Part shown: piece after piece, positions 20,222 to 29,334 of the stretch
How positions within the stretch are numbered: position 1 is the stretch's first letter
How the letters are laid out: every line of letters starts with the position of its first letter
NCBI RefSeq assembly: GCF_011752935.1
Contig: NZ_VWWO01000001.1
Coordinates: forward strand, 2,728,001 to 2,792,000
Direction: 5' to 3'
Length of the DNA: 64,000 nucleotides
Source of the DNA: Chitinophaga sp. Cy-1792
Lineage (GTDB): Bacteria; Bacteroidota; Bacteroidia; Chitinophagales; Chitinophagaceae
The notes under the pieces: model-generated
What the model was told of the DNA's origin: nothing
Databases searched by the model: none
Seen by the model: only the letters and a program-made list of their open reading frames with translations
Made by a program: the position numbers and the translations under genes

Positions 20222-21766
20222 TTATCTGCTGCCGCTGGCGGCCTTTACTGCAGCAAGTTTTGCTGCCATGGCATTGGCCCTGGCGGTATCTGTGGCTGCG
20301 AGATTTTTTGTTTCGAAGATATCTTTTCTGATATCATAAAGTTGTGGCTGTGGATTGTTGCCCAGCTCAATATTCACGTCTTCCGCCAGTTTGCGGCCAT
20401 TAGACGGGGTGATATATTTATAGTCTCCCATGATGATCGACAGCGGGCCACCTTGCGTAATAATATACGGCCGGCTCTTTTTGGATTTGCCCAATAGCTG
20501 TGCCAGCATATCAAAGCTGTCCGGGGCGTCGCCATCGGCGATGGTTTGGTGGGTCAGCCCGGCGAAGGAGGCAAAGAAATCTATCTGACCGATCAGCGCG
20601 TCGGAGACCAGTGGTTGCTTAATGGCTGCGGGCCATTTAACGATCAGCGGTACACGGGCACCTGCTTCGAAGGAGCTGTATTTGCCACCTCTGAGCGGGC
20701 CGCCGGGTTTGTGATCGCCCACGAGTTCGGCGGCCTGGTCCAGGTAGCCGTCATTTAGTACGGGGCCGTTGTCGCTGCTGAATACGATCATGGTATTTTG
20801 TGTAAGTCCGAGTGAGTCGAGCGCATGCGTGATCTGGCCTACGGTCCAGTCGAGCTGCAGGATGGCATCTCCACGGAGTCCCATACCGCTTTTGCCTCTG
20901 AACTGGCTATGCGGGTACCGTGGCACATGGATATCGCCGCTGGCGAAGTAGATGAAGAAGGGTTGCTGTTTATTTTCTCCGATGAAGTTGATGGCTTTCT
21001 GTGTGATGATGCCGGCGATATTTTCATCTTTCCATCTGGCGTTGTTGCCGCCGGTCATCCATCCGATGCGGCTGATGCTGTCGATGATTGTTTGATCATG
21101 TCCCTGGCGTGGGTCCGTGCGCATACGTAGTTTTTCCGGGTTTTCCTTACCGGTAGGGTCGTTGCCTACTTTGTACTGGTAGCTGACCGTGATAGGGTCG
21201 GCAGGGTCAAGGTTTACCACCTGGTGATTTTCTACGAACACGCAGGGTACTCTGTCCAGCGTTGCCGGCATGATGAAGGCGTAGTTGAAGCCTATTTCCA
21301 GTGGCCCTGGTTTGAGTTCGGTATTCCAGTTGGTGGTGGTGCCGGGCGTACCGATGCCCAGGTGCCATTTGCCGATGACAGCGGTTTTATAGCCGGCATC
21401 CTGGAGCATGCCGGGTAAGGTTTTATGATTGGTGGGGATAATCAGTGGAGCGTCGCCGGGGGCGATGCCGGTGTTGTTTTGTCGCCATGGATAACGGCCG
21501 GTAAGGATGCCGTAACGGGAAGGCGTACACGTGGCACTGGTGGCATAGCCGTTGGTAAACCGGACGCCTTGCTGCGCCAGTTTATCGATGTTGGGGGTAT
21601 GGATTTTCTTCATGCCGTAGCAGCTGATGTCTCCATAACCCAGGTCATCGGCATAAATGACAATAATATTGGGCTTTTTCTGGGCGAAAGTATTGCCAGG
21701 TGTAGCGGCGCATAGGAGTAAGGCCGCCATGGTGGCGTTTCTGAATTTTTTCATGTTCATAGTCAC
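20222..21766 (-). CDS. Secreted arylsulfatase (type I, formylglycine-dependent)
   Basis: A 514-residue sulfatase. After a signal peptide (ending near TFAQ, 29) it has the metal-binding YADDLGYGD (Asp40, Asp41). The sulfatase motif C-T-P-S-R has Cys80 as the residue converted to formylglycine, followed by GILTGRYPW. FSSDNGPVLNDG supplies the later metal ligands. It removes sulfate from glycans or aryl esters; the exact substrate is unknown. It needs a maturase encoded elsewhere. ATGs at 21760 and 21754 are alternative starts. It is last in a run of minus-strand genes. Confidence 0.94.
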   Translation of the reverse strand: MTMNMKKFRNATMAALLLCAATPGNTFAQKKPNIIVIYADDLGYGDISCYGMKKIHTPNIDKLAQQGVRFTNGYATSATCTPSRYGILTGRYPWRQNNTGIAPGDAPLIIPTNHKTLPGMLQDAGYKTAVIGKWHLGIGTPGTTTNWNTELKPGPLEIGFNYAFIMPATLDRVPCVFVENHQVVNLDPADPITVSYQYKVGNDPTGKENPEKLRMRTDPRQGHDQTIIDSISRIGWMTGGNNARWKDENIAGIITQKAINFIGENKQQPFFIYFASGDIHVPRYPHSQFRGKSGMGLRGDAILQLDWTVGQITHALDSLGLTQNTMIVFSSDNGPVLNDGYLDQAAELVGDHKPGGPLRGGKYSSFEAGARVPLIVKWPAAIKQPLVSDALIGQIDFFASFAGLTHQTIADGDAPDSFDMLAQLLGKSKKSRPYIITQGGPLSIIMGDYKYITPSNGRKLAEDVNIELGNNPQPQLYDIRKDIFETKNLAATDTARANAMAAKLAAVKAASGSR

Positions 21767-21840
21767 TAAGTTACTGCAATATAAGGCCTTGCGCCTTTGA
21801 ATGCAATGAAGTAGGGTGACTTTTACATGAAAGGTATCAG

Positions 21841-22029
21841 TTATTTACATACGCCGCAGCTACCGCCTTCTTTGGCGCAATGTTTACAGTATTTGCAGTT
21901 TTTGCAGGCATTACAGTTTTTGGACCCGGTACAGGTAGCGGCAGCGGTTTTGCTGCTGTAGTTCGTATAGGCATATACGGAAGCGGATACAAGAAGGGCG
22001 GCCGTGGCGGCGATCAGTAGCTTTTTCAT
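21841..22029 (-). CDS. Secreted Cys-rich mini-protein with tandem Cys-x-x spacing
   Basis: A 62-residue protein: a signal-like N-terminus (LLIAATAALLVSASVYA, cleavage near 20) and a mature part of about 42 residues with eight cysteines (33, 39, 42, 45, 48, 51, 58, 61). Five of them (39-51) fall at exactly every third residue: CNACKNCKYCKHC. Lysines are frequent. This could bind metal clusters or be heavily cross-linked. The N-terminus is loosely like the small NVEALA-type peptides of Bacteroidota that occur near 6-bladed propeller genes. Function unknown. Confidence 0.72.
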   Translation of the reverse strand: MKKLLIAATAALLVSASVYAYTNYSSKTAAATCTGSKNCNACKNCKYCKHCAKEGGSCGVCK

Positions 22030-22116
22030 GTGTACAGGTATTAATAGGAATGCCGCTAAAGTACTGCTTTAGCAATAAAGATCAGGATAGAATCCATGGA
22101 AAGTTGTCTTGAAGAG

Positions 22117-22320
22117 TTATTTGTCTTGCTTCATCTTTTTCAGCCACAGCGCAACCGTCCAGATAACAGTGACTGCGAAAATGCTCCACCAGAGGATATA
22201 ATATCTGCTGAAGAATTCATGAAAATAAGCGCCAACGATCACGTATATACTGGCAATACATAACTTGAAGGGGATGAATTCGGTATTTGTCCAGGTAGTT
22301 TTTCTGTTGAAGAAACTCAT
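22117..22320 (-). CDS. Small two-helix membrane protein, hypothetical
   Basis: A 67-residue protein with two likely membrane helices (about 18-35 and 41-58) and a lysine-rich C-terminus (KKMKQDK). No family recognised. It lies between the Cys-rich mini-protein and the large barrel gene, same strand, with gaps of 87 and 92 bp. Confidence 0.6.
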   Translation of the reverse strand: MSFFNRKTTWTNTEFIPFKLCIASIYVIVGAYFHEFFSRYYILWWSIFAVTVIWTVALWLKKMKQDK

Positions 22321-22360
22321 GGGGAAGATGTTTAGGCGAAGGTAGGGGATTTAAATTCAG

Positions 22361-22392
22361 TATCCCTGGTCTTTATAGATGCATCAGGGATA
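22361..22392 (-). terminator. Possible hairpin terminator after the large barrel gene
   Basis: TATCCCTG (22361-22368) is repeated inverted as CAGGGATA (22385-22392), with a 16-base loop. The U-run is weak, so this is only a candidate. Confidence 0.4.
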
Positions 22393-22412
22393 TATTATCT
22401 TTCATCCAATAA

Positions 22413-25247
22413 CTAACCCTTTTTCCGCTTCAGCCCAAACATCCTCGGGTAATATGCTACACTAATCATAAAATACTGCTGCAATGTATTCACCGTCTGA
22501 CTGGAAAGCGTATTTCCTATGGCGGTATTGATCAGGTTTTTATTCTGATGCAGGAGGTCCAGTGCGGCAAATTTAATCTCAGCATTGGCGCCTTTCAGCA
22601 ATCTGTAAGCGATATCAGCATTCCATATGGTGAAAACCTGGTTGCCTGTATAATTAGTTGTCAGTGAGTTAATATCAGCATTGGTATGTAATGTCAGTTT
22701 ATGCATGACAGTTAGAGTAGCATTACAGAATAATACCAGGTTTTTGGTGTTGTAGTGGTATAGATCATGTTGTTTGCTTTGACTATTCTGATATTGTTCT
22801 CCTATCTTCACCTTTAATATATCATTGAAATCATAAGCCAGGTCTGTACTGAATATGCTGAACAACGATTTGTATTTATAACTGACCCCGTTTAGTACCG
22901 CTGGCGTTTCCGAATAGTTAAAGGAGATGCCGGTGCTCCATTGGAACTGGCTGTTACCAAGTTTAAATGCTTTCGCGAAATGGTCGTTCAGTCTGTAACT
23001 ATTGCTGCCATCAGCGTTTATGAGGTGATGATTACTTCTTCCCAGACTATCAATATAATCATTACCCGTAATTACATGCTTTGTAAATACAGCTCCAGCT
23101 TGTAAATCGTTACGGAATTCATTGGGAGATTTGTTATTGAAGTGATACGTAAATGATAAGTTATGTGTATAGGCAGGTGTTAACCGGGTGTTGCCTGTTT
23201 CTACGTAGTAAACATTGATATCATCGACCAGCGGTACAAGTTCCTGTAAGGTAGGGAATCTGACCGTTGTGTTATAGTTGAAGAAATAGGATTTGGTAAA
23301 TAACCCTGTACGATCAAAAATACGATTAATATTGACAGCAGGAATGAAATAGGAATAGAAACGACTGATCTGCTGAAAGTCTTTCTGCGAGCTATTGTCC
23401 AGATTGAAGAATTGCACTTTTCCAGTGAGGTTAATCGTCAGGTCCTTTCTGTAACTACCGGCCCAGCGTTTAGTAATTGTTTTCCCGATATTCAGCCCTG
23501 TCTGGTAGTCCCATTTCCGTTCTCTGTTAATATTTGTCAGCGCTTCATATACCTGATATTTTCCTTGTTGGTTATCGCTGACGATGTTATTATTATCATT
23601 TTGCTGAAATGAAAGTTGATTCAGGATGTCGATGTCAACAAAAGGATAATATCTCCAGCGCTTATTAAAGCCTTTGATGACTGACTTAATTACATGGGAG
23701 TTGATCGTACTTTTAAGTTGGTAAAGCCGGTCAATTTTTCTGTTAGCAGCGGAGTCGTCGGAGAGAAATGTATTTTGATGGGTATTCGTGTTGTTACTGG
23801 TCTGCCTGTTAAAGGTGTAGGTTAGGTCCATGTCTGTCGAATGTGGTACACTGCCGTTTCCTGTCCAGTATCTTTTGGTATTGAGACTGAATTCGCCTGT
23901 AGCATTCGTTCTTTCCGCTTTGCTGTCCTGCTGATCAAAGCTGTTGCTTTTTAGCGTGTTTGCTGCATTGAAGGTGGAATCCTGCTGCATCACATGCATG
24001 CCGGTATTGCTATAGTTGACATCGACATCAGCGGTAAAGGTGACGTAATCTTTTTTTCGCTGATAATTCCCGTTAATGGCATGATTATCGGCATTATTAT
24101 GATTGATGAAGTTGGAGTTTTGATAGCGTGTACTATTTGCGTCAATCTTAGTGGCAGACTGCGTTGCCTGAGTGATGTCTGTATTGCCGTTATGGAAGTA
24201 GTAATTTGCCTGTAGCAGATTGCTGTCGGCAGGATTACTTATATGGTCTTCAAAGTCGTATGCAGCTGTGGCACCGAATGCGGAGAAGGTTGTTTTTCCT
24301 GGTTTTCTGAAATCGGCAAGGTATTGATTACGGGCTTCATCTGTCTGAAAGGAAGCTTGTTCTGTCAATGCTTCCAGGTTACCGGCAGTTTTATTTACGT
24401 TGTTATAAACACCGCCGACTGTCACCTGGCTTTTAGGGGAGAAGTAGTTCATCATTCCGGTAGCATCGGTATGTTGGCCGGTACCTCGTCCTATGCCTAT
24501 CTTTCCAAAATATCCATCTTTTTTATCTTTCCCCAACACAACATTCATGTAGGTATTTTTGTCCACCTTGTCAGGAATGGATTTATCTTCATACACCTGA
24601 ATTTTCTTTACTGCATCTTTAGCAAGATTGTTCAGTGCAATATTGGGATTACCTCCAAAGAATTCTTTACCTTCTACAAATAATTTGCTGACTTTTTTGC
24701 CATTTACGGTGATAGCGCCATCGCCCCAAACGGTTACTCCTGGCAGTTTTCTGAGCAGATCGCCTACGACGGCATTGGTGTCGAGTTTAAAGGCGGCGGA
24801 ATTGAATTCCAGTGTGTCGCCACGCATTTGAATAGGTGGCGGTGCCTCCGTTATAACTACTTCCTTTAAGGTTGTTGTCTGTCGCTCTACGACGATCGTA
24901 TCGAAGGAATGAGGTTTTATGGTGTCAGTTATAATGAAGTCTTTCGTGGCAGATTTGTAGCCAACGTTACTGGCGACAAGCCGTAGTGGCTTGCCGACAG
25001 GTAGGTTGTCTATATTGAATTTGCCCCAGTTATTTGTTAGCTGGAAGCGTAGCAGTTTTGCGTTTTCTGCCAGGTAGATAGAAACAGTAGCGGCCTGCAT
25101 TACATGGTGGTGTTGCTGGTCAAATACCAGTCCTGTCGCTTTGCCGGCATTGGTAATGACGGCAGATGAATCTTTCTGTTGCGCATATAATTTAAAGGAA
25201 AAGCATAGTAGCAACGTCGGTACAGTAATAAGTCGGATGATGTTCAT
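22413..25247 (-). CDS. Outer-membrane beta-barrel protein, TonB-receptor-like, with carboxypeptidase regulatory domain
   Basis: A 944-residue outer-membrane protein. A signal peptide (to about 22) is followed by a carboxypeptidase-regulatory-like domain (about 38-110). A plug-like part around 130-230 (LKEVVITEAPPP, LLRKLPGVTVWGDGAITVNG, VYEDKSIPDKVD) precedes a long barrel. This is the OMP_b-brl_3 type, often annotated as outer membrane beta-barrel family protein. It lies 19 bp downstream of the propeller gene and surely shares its transcript. Ligand unknown. Confidence 0.9.
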   Translation of the reverse strand: MNIIRLITVPTLLLCFSFKLYAQQKDSSAVITNAGKATGLVFDQQHHHVMQAATVSIYLAENAKLLRFQLTNNWGKFNIDNLPVGKPLRLVASNVGYKSATKDFIITDTIKPHSFDTIVVERQTTTLKEVVITEAPPPIQMRGDTLEFNSAAFKLDTNAVVGDLLRKLPGVTVWGDGAITVNGKKVSKLFVEGKEFFGGNPNIALNNLAKDAVKKIQVYEDKSIPDKVDKNTYMNVVLGKDKKDGYFGKIGIGRGTGQHTDATGMMNYFSPKSQVTVGGVYNNVNKTAGNLEALTEQASFQTDEARNQYLADFRKPGKTTFSAFGATAAYDFEDHISNPADSNLLQANYYFHNGNTDITQATQSATKIDANSTRYQNSNFINHNNADNHAINGNYQRKKDYVTFTADVDVNYSNTGMHVMQQDSTFNAANTLKSNSFDQQDSKAERTNATGEFSLNTKRYWTGNGSVPHSTDMDLTYTFNRQTSNNTNTHQNTFLSDDSAANRKIDRLYQLKSTINSHVIKSVIKGFNKRWRYYPFVDIDILNQLSFQQNDNNNIVSDNQQGKYQVYEALTNINRERKWDYQTGLNIGKTITKRWAGSYRKDLTINLTGKVQFFNLDNSSQKDFQQISRFYSYFIPAVNINRIFDRTGLFTKSYFFNYNTTVRFPTLQELVPLVDDINVYYVETGNTRLTPAYTHNLSFTYHFNNKSPNEFRNDLQAGAVFTKHVITGNDYIDSLGRSNHHLINADGSNSYRLNDHFAKAFKLGNSQFQWSTGISFNYSETPAVLNGVSYKYKSLFSIFSTDLAYDFNDILKVKIGEQYQNSQSKQHDLYHYNTKNLVLFCNATLTVMHKLTLHTNADINSLTTNYTGNQVFTIWNADIAYRLLKGANAEIKFAALDLLHQNKNLINTAIGNTLSSQTVNTLQQYFMISVAYYPRMFGLKRKKG

Positions 25248-25266
25248 TCAGCGATGATAAGTATGA

Positions 25267-26541
25267 TTACAACTCATTCTTTAATTTAAGCCGTACAATA
25301 ACGGGGTTATCGTCTTTTCCTGATTTGGAGAAGTAGGCGGATAATTCGTCATTGTATTTAATATGCTTTTCCTGGTTGTTTTTATAAGCATCGAACATGC
25401 TGTGGCTGGTGAGCCAGGTATAAATATGTGTGCCATCACAGTAATTCAGACCAAAATGTATAAACTCATTTTCGTCGTACAGTGGTAGGTAGTAGGAAGA
25501 AATATCCGGAGAGATGTGCTGATATGCAATAAGATTACCTGATACGAGGTTTAGCATTAAAAAATTTTCTTTTCCATGCTCCATTAACCATAACCTGAAT
25601 ACCAGGTTATCCTTGACTTTATAGACATAACTCAGTTCGGCAATAATGTTTGGATGAGTTTGTGTGAATTTTATCCTCTTGGAATATAATTGGTTATTTG
25701 TTAAGAAGTCATTTGGCCATGACATGCTGGCCGGGAATACCATATGGTAATTCTGGACAATGGCATTGGGAGATATCGTGTAGATATCGTAGGTGTACGG
25801 TTTGGCGAAGAAACGGGTGGTGTCGTTGCCTGTGTAAAACAGCGGAGCCATTGGCGTATAACTGGCGTCAATACTTGCTTCTGCTTCACTATACGGAAAT
25901 CCCGTCGCCGTAACAGCGCCGTCTTCTTTGGCATAACGGACTAATGATCTGGAATAAGGCCTGTAAAATTTGGAGTCTGGTTTGGTATCGCGGTAGGTGT
26001 CGTAACTAAGTACGGTATTCGCTGCAATATAATCAAACCAGAAGTTAAGTACGCCGGTGTTTTTCGGGTCATTATTTTCCTGAGTTCTGATAAAAGTGCC
26101 ATCCAGGCTATAAAAGGAAAGTGTTTCAAAAAAATCATTACTGAATACTATTTCATGTCGCCATCTGTTGACCTGGAATTTAAGTATTGGCAGATCTTTC
26201 TTACCTTTTATTTTGGCGATGAACTTCCCTTGTTCCGTAAAGATCAGGATACAGTTTGTGGATGGGTCTAAGATTACATAGCGTCCATGAATGAGGATCA
26301 GCTGACCGATTTGGGCAAAATGACTTTCGGGAGTAGTTTCTAAAGGGATATATTTTATTTCCTCAAAAATATCAGCGGCATTGCCGCCATTGGCGCTCAA
26401 AGGATCCACTCTTAATGTCTGTACTTCGCTGGTATTTACGTTTACCTCTTTTAGCTGGGCAATAGCGGGTACCGACAGAAAGAGTGACAATGTGGAACTT
26501 AATATAGTATAGCGGATTGCATTCATCATGTGTAACTGCAT
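25267..26541 (-). CDS. 6-bladed beta-propeller family protein, secreted
   Basis: A 424-residue protein with a signal peptide (SLFLSVPAIAQ). The core opens with IFEEIKYIPLETTPES, then a blade-like HGRYVILDPSTNCILIFTEQGKFI, the signature of the Bacteroidota 6-bladed propeller family. The Met codons at 26529 or 26526 are better starts for the signal peptide than the one at 26541. It is first in an operon with the large barrel. Family members are common near outer-membrane receptors and small secreted peptides; their role is not settled. Confidence 0.85.
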   Translation of the reverse strand: MQLHMMNAIRYTILSSTLSLFLSVPAIAQLKEVNVNTSEVQTLRVDPLSANGGNAADIFEEIKYIPLETTPESHFAQIGQLILIHGRYVILDPSTNCILIFTEQGKFIAKIKGKKDLPILKFQVNRWRHEIVFSNDFFETLSFYSLDGTFIRTQENNDPKNTGVLNFWFDYIAANTVLSYDTYRDTKPDSKFYRPYSRSLVRYAKEDGAVTATGFPYSEAEASIDASYTPMAPLFYTGNDTTRFFAKPYTYDIYTISPNAIVQNYHMVFPASMSWPNDFLTNNQLYSKRIKFTQTHPNIIAELSYVYKVKDNLVFRLWLMEHGKENFLMLNLVSGNLIAYQHISPDISSYYLPLYDENEFIHFGLNYCDGTHIYTWLTSHSMFDAYKNNQEKHIKYNDELSAYFSKSGKDDNPVIVRLKLKNEL

Positions 26542-26869
26542 TTGGGTATGGGGATTCGATTTAAATTTTAATTAGTAAAAAAGGTAGACAGTGTCAATAA
26601 TTTATCTCCTGGTTGTTGGTAAGAGCGGTGCATTTTGACTTAACACAAGTTAATATCCTGCTGGTGACAATCAAAGTCCGGTATTGGAGCGTTGTAAGTG
26701 TAAATGGCCTGTTTACGGACATTTGAGGAGATCCTGTAGTACATTTAAAGTAGTGTTAAATGTGGAATAGGTATGCAGAAATTTATCTTGCCCTATTTAA
26801 GGTGTCGGGCCAACTGAATTTTATATTATTTTAATTGTCACATTTTATCTTAAAACCTATATCTCTAAT
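26542..26869. other. Divergent intergenic region
   Basis: 328 bp between the propeller operon (-) and a lipoprotein gene (+). It should hold promoters for both, but no TAnnTTTG or hairpin stood out. Confidence 0.4.
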
Positions 26870-27478
26870 ATGACACTCAGAATATTTCTCCTATTCGCTT
26901 TAGTATTCGGAATGGCTTCCTGCGATAGTAACCGCCCGGAGAAGGTACCTCCGCCGCAGACTCCCCAAGCCCTGGAGGATAAGGGTAAATCATCCTATGA
27001 AATCTTGTCCAAAAGAGGGCCTGATGATTTGATTGAGAGCATTTATATGGAACTGGCAGAAAAAGACAGCACTTTAGCCAGGCTGGAAGAAGGGATGAAG
27101 GACCTTAACAGCAGCAAGGATGACTCAACGGCCTCATTTAGGGGGTATGATGATAAAATAGCGGCCTATTATCAATATGCTGCCAGGACTATGTCAGAAA
27201 TGAAGGACACCGTGCTGCGGGATAAGTTAAAGGTAATGATGGCGGACAGTGAAAAACATTACAAAACCTTTAGTGCCAGGCATCATTCGTTAATGGATAC
27301 CATTACCAGGAACGAGGACAGGATTTCAGACCTTTATATTATGGTAAAAGTAGTAAAGACTTTGCCCGTCATTGAAAAGTATCAACGGGATAAGCTGCCG
27401 GGTACAAAACAGCTGGAAGGGTTTATACATGCACAACGTCGGGTAATAAATCTGGAGGATTCGCTGGTTAACAAATAG
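26870..27478 (+). CDS. Coiled-coil lipoprotein, hypothetical
   Basis: A 202-residue lipoprotein (lipobox MASC, Cys19). A Pro-rich linker (KVPPPQTPQA) is followed by long, charged helical stretches with heptad-like spacing from about 55 to 200. It probably sits on the inner face of an envelope membrane. No family recognised. It ends 114 bp before the glycosyltransferase, which has its own promoter. Confidence 0.65.
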   Translation: MTLRIFLLFALVFGMASCDSNRPEKVPPPQTPQALEDKGKSSYEILSKRGPDDLIESIYMELAEKDSTLARLEEGMKDLNSSKDDSTASFRGYDDKIAAYYQYAARTMSEMKDTVLRDKLKVMMADSEKHYKTFSARHHSLMDTITRNEDRISDLYIMVKVVKTLPVIEKYQRDKLPGTKQLEGFIHAQRRVINLEDSLVNK

Positions 27479-27531
27479 GACGATGGTTCCTCCGGGTTGT
27501 TCGGTATAGCGTTTTGGTACAGATTTGATAA

Positions 27532-27563
27532 TTTGTAATTGATAGTTAATGGATTTATATTTG
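27532..27563 (+). promoter_or_regulatory. Consensus Bacteroidota promoter of the ArnT-like gene
   Basis: TTTG (27532-27535), a 20-bp spacer and TATATTTG (27556-27563) match the -33/-7 consensus. The start codon at 27593 is 29 bp further. This rules against starting the gene at 27539. Confidence 0.75.
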
Positions 27564-27592
27564 TTCATTACTATCTTTTACACAATTGGCAT

Positions 27593-29278
27593 ATGCGTAC
27601 AACCAAACTCTCGAGTATCCTATTGCTGACAGTGATTGCGGCGCTTTTCTTCATTCCTTTTCTCGGAAGGGTTCATCTATTTGACTGGGACGAAATAAAT
27701 TTTGCTGAATGTTCCAGGGAAATGTTGAAACTGGATGATTATACCCGGATTTATGTCAATTTCAAGCCATTTTGGGAAAAACCGCCTATGTTTTTCTGGA
27801 TGCAGAGCATATCCATGAAGATATTCGGCATCAATGAATTTGCAGCCCGTTTTCCGAACGCCTTATGCGGGATCGTAACGTTGGTGGTGCTGTACATATG
27901 TGGTACCCGGTTGTACGACAGGAAATTTGGTATCCTGTGGGCATTGGCTTTCGGAGGATCCCTGTTTCCCAATATGTATTTTAAGTCAGGTATTATTGAC
28001 CCATGGTTTAATCTGTTTACCTTCTTATCACTCTATTATTTCATTCTGTACAACTGGAAGCGGAATGGATTTGAAAAAGAAGGGCTGGACAAAAAACCGG
28101 TATATTATACGGTATGGGCAGGTGTCTTTATGGGCCTGGCGATTCTTACCAAGGGGCAGGTGGCACTGATGGTGTTCCTGCTGGTGCTGGGATGTTATTT
28201 TGTATATAACAGGTTCAGGTTCTTTTTCAACTGGTGGCATGCGTTGTTGTTTCTGGTTGTTACCGCTTTGGTGACAGTAACCTGGTATGGGTATGAAACG
28301 GCAAAGAATGGTCCCTGGTTTATTACGGAATTCCTGAAATATCAGTACCGCCTGTTCACGACGCATGATGCCGGACAGGAAGGCTTTTTCGGCTATCATT
28401 TTGTGGTATTGCTCATCGGCTGTTTCCCGGCTTCTCTCTTTGCCATACCGGCTTTCTTTAAAGGCCGCTACAGCAGCAAGGCGGATAAAGATTTTAAGAT
28501 CTGGATGCTGTTATTGTTCTGGGTGGTAACGATCCTGTTTACCATTGTACAATCGCGCATTATCCATTATTCTTCGCTGGCCTGGTTCCCGATCTCTTTC
28601 CTGGCTGCCTACACCTTTTATAAGTGGGATATTAAGGAAATGGATTATAAGAAATATGCAGGTATTTCTGCAAGTATCCTTGGAACAATCATTGGCGTGG
28701 TAATACTTGCGGTTGCAGTGATTGCTTTAAATATCAAACAACTGATTCCTTACGTTCATGATACTTTTGCACAGGCCAACATGGCGGCTGATGTGAAATG
28801 GAGCGGCTGGGAAGGTATTGTGGGTATACTGCTGCTGGTTGCGCTTGTCATAGGCTGGCGCCAGCTGAAGCAACAGCAATATTTAAAGGCGGCAGCTACC
28901 TATTTTGTAGGAACAGGAATCGTTATCTTCCTCGCAGCAGCGATCATCGTCCCTAAAGTAGAGAAATACTCACAGGCAGCAGCGATCGAATTTTTCGAGC
29001 AGCGACAGGGAGAGGATTGTTATGTTACCACATTGGGATACTGGAGCTATGGGCATTTCTTTTATACCCATAAAGAAAAGCCGACTAATCAGCACTCCTA
29101 TGATGAGGCCTGGTTGTTAACAGGAAATATCGACAAACCGGTGTATTTTGTGACTAAGGTAGATAGGGTAGAGAATTATAAACAATATGATCAATTGAAA
29201 GAGCTATACCGGAAAAATGGTTTTGTGTTTTTGAAACGGGAGGTAGAAACGGGTAACAAGGTGCTCAGTCAGAAATAA
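27593..29278 (+). CDS. ArnT-like (GT83/PMT-type) polytopic glycosyltransferase
   Basis: A 561-residue inner-membrane enzyme of the GT-C fold that transfers a sugar from a polyprenyl carrier to an envelope acceptor. The hallmark first periplasmic loop is present: FDWDEINFAECSREM, with the acidic residues of the D/E-x-D/E type motif, then FWEKPPMFFWMQS. About ten to twelve membrane helices follow, with a C-terminal soluble domain from about 465. ArnT adds aminoarabinose to lipid A; whether this one acts on lipid A, a protein or another lipid is not decidable here. Start chosen from the promoter position. Confidence 0.88.
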   Translation: MRTTKLSSILLLTVIAALFFIPFLGRVHLFDWDEINFAECSREMLKLDDYTRIYVNFKPFWEKPPMFFWMQSISMKIFGINEFAARFPNALCGIVTLVVLYICGTRLYDRKFGILWALAFGGSLFPNMYFKSGIIDPWFNLFTFLSLYYFILYNWKRNGFEKEGLDKKPVYYTVWAGVFMGLAILTKGQVALMVFLLVLGCYFVYNRFRFFFNWWHALLFLVVTALVTVTWYGYETAKNGPWFITEFLKYQYRLFTTHDAGQEGFFGYHFVVLLIGCFPASLFAIPAFFKGRYSSKADKDFKIWMLLLFWVVTILFTIVQSRIIHYSSLAWFPISFLAAYTFYKWDIKEMDYKKYAGISASILGTIIGVVILAVAVIALNIKQLIPYVHDTFAQANMAADVKWSGWEGIVGILLLVALVIGWRQLKQQQYLKAAATYFVGTGIVIFLAAAIIVPKVEKYSQAAAIEFFEQRQGEDCYVTTLGYWSYGHFFYTHKEKPTNQHSYDEAWLLTGNIDKPVYFVTKVDRVENYKQYDQLKELYRKNGFVFLKREVETGNKVLSQK

Positions 29279-29284
29279 ACAAAG

Positions 29285-29317
29285 AAAAGGCGTCTCTGCA
29301 AAGTAGAGACGCCTTTT
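29285..29317. terminator. Bidirectional intrinsic terminator
   Basis: A 13-bp perfect stem (29285-29297 with 29305-29317), seven-base loop, then T-run. It lies between the convergent glycosyltransferase and 2OG-oxygenase genes and can serve both. Confidence 0.92.
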
Positions 29318-29334
29318 TTATTTTTAGTGGTTTC

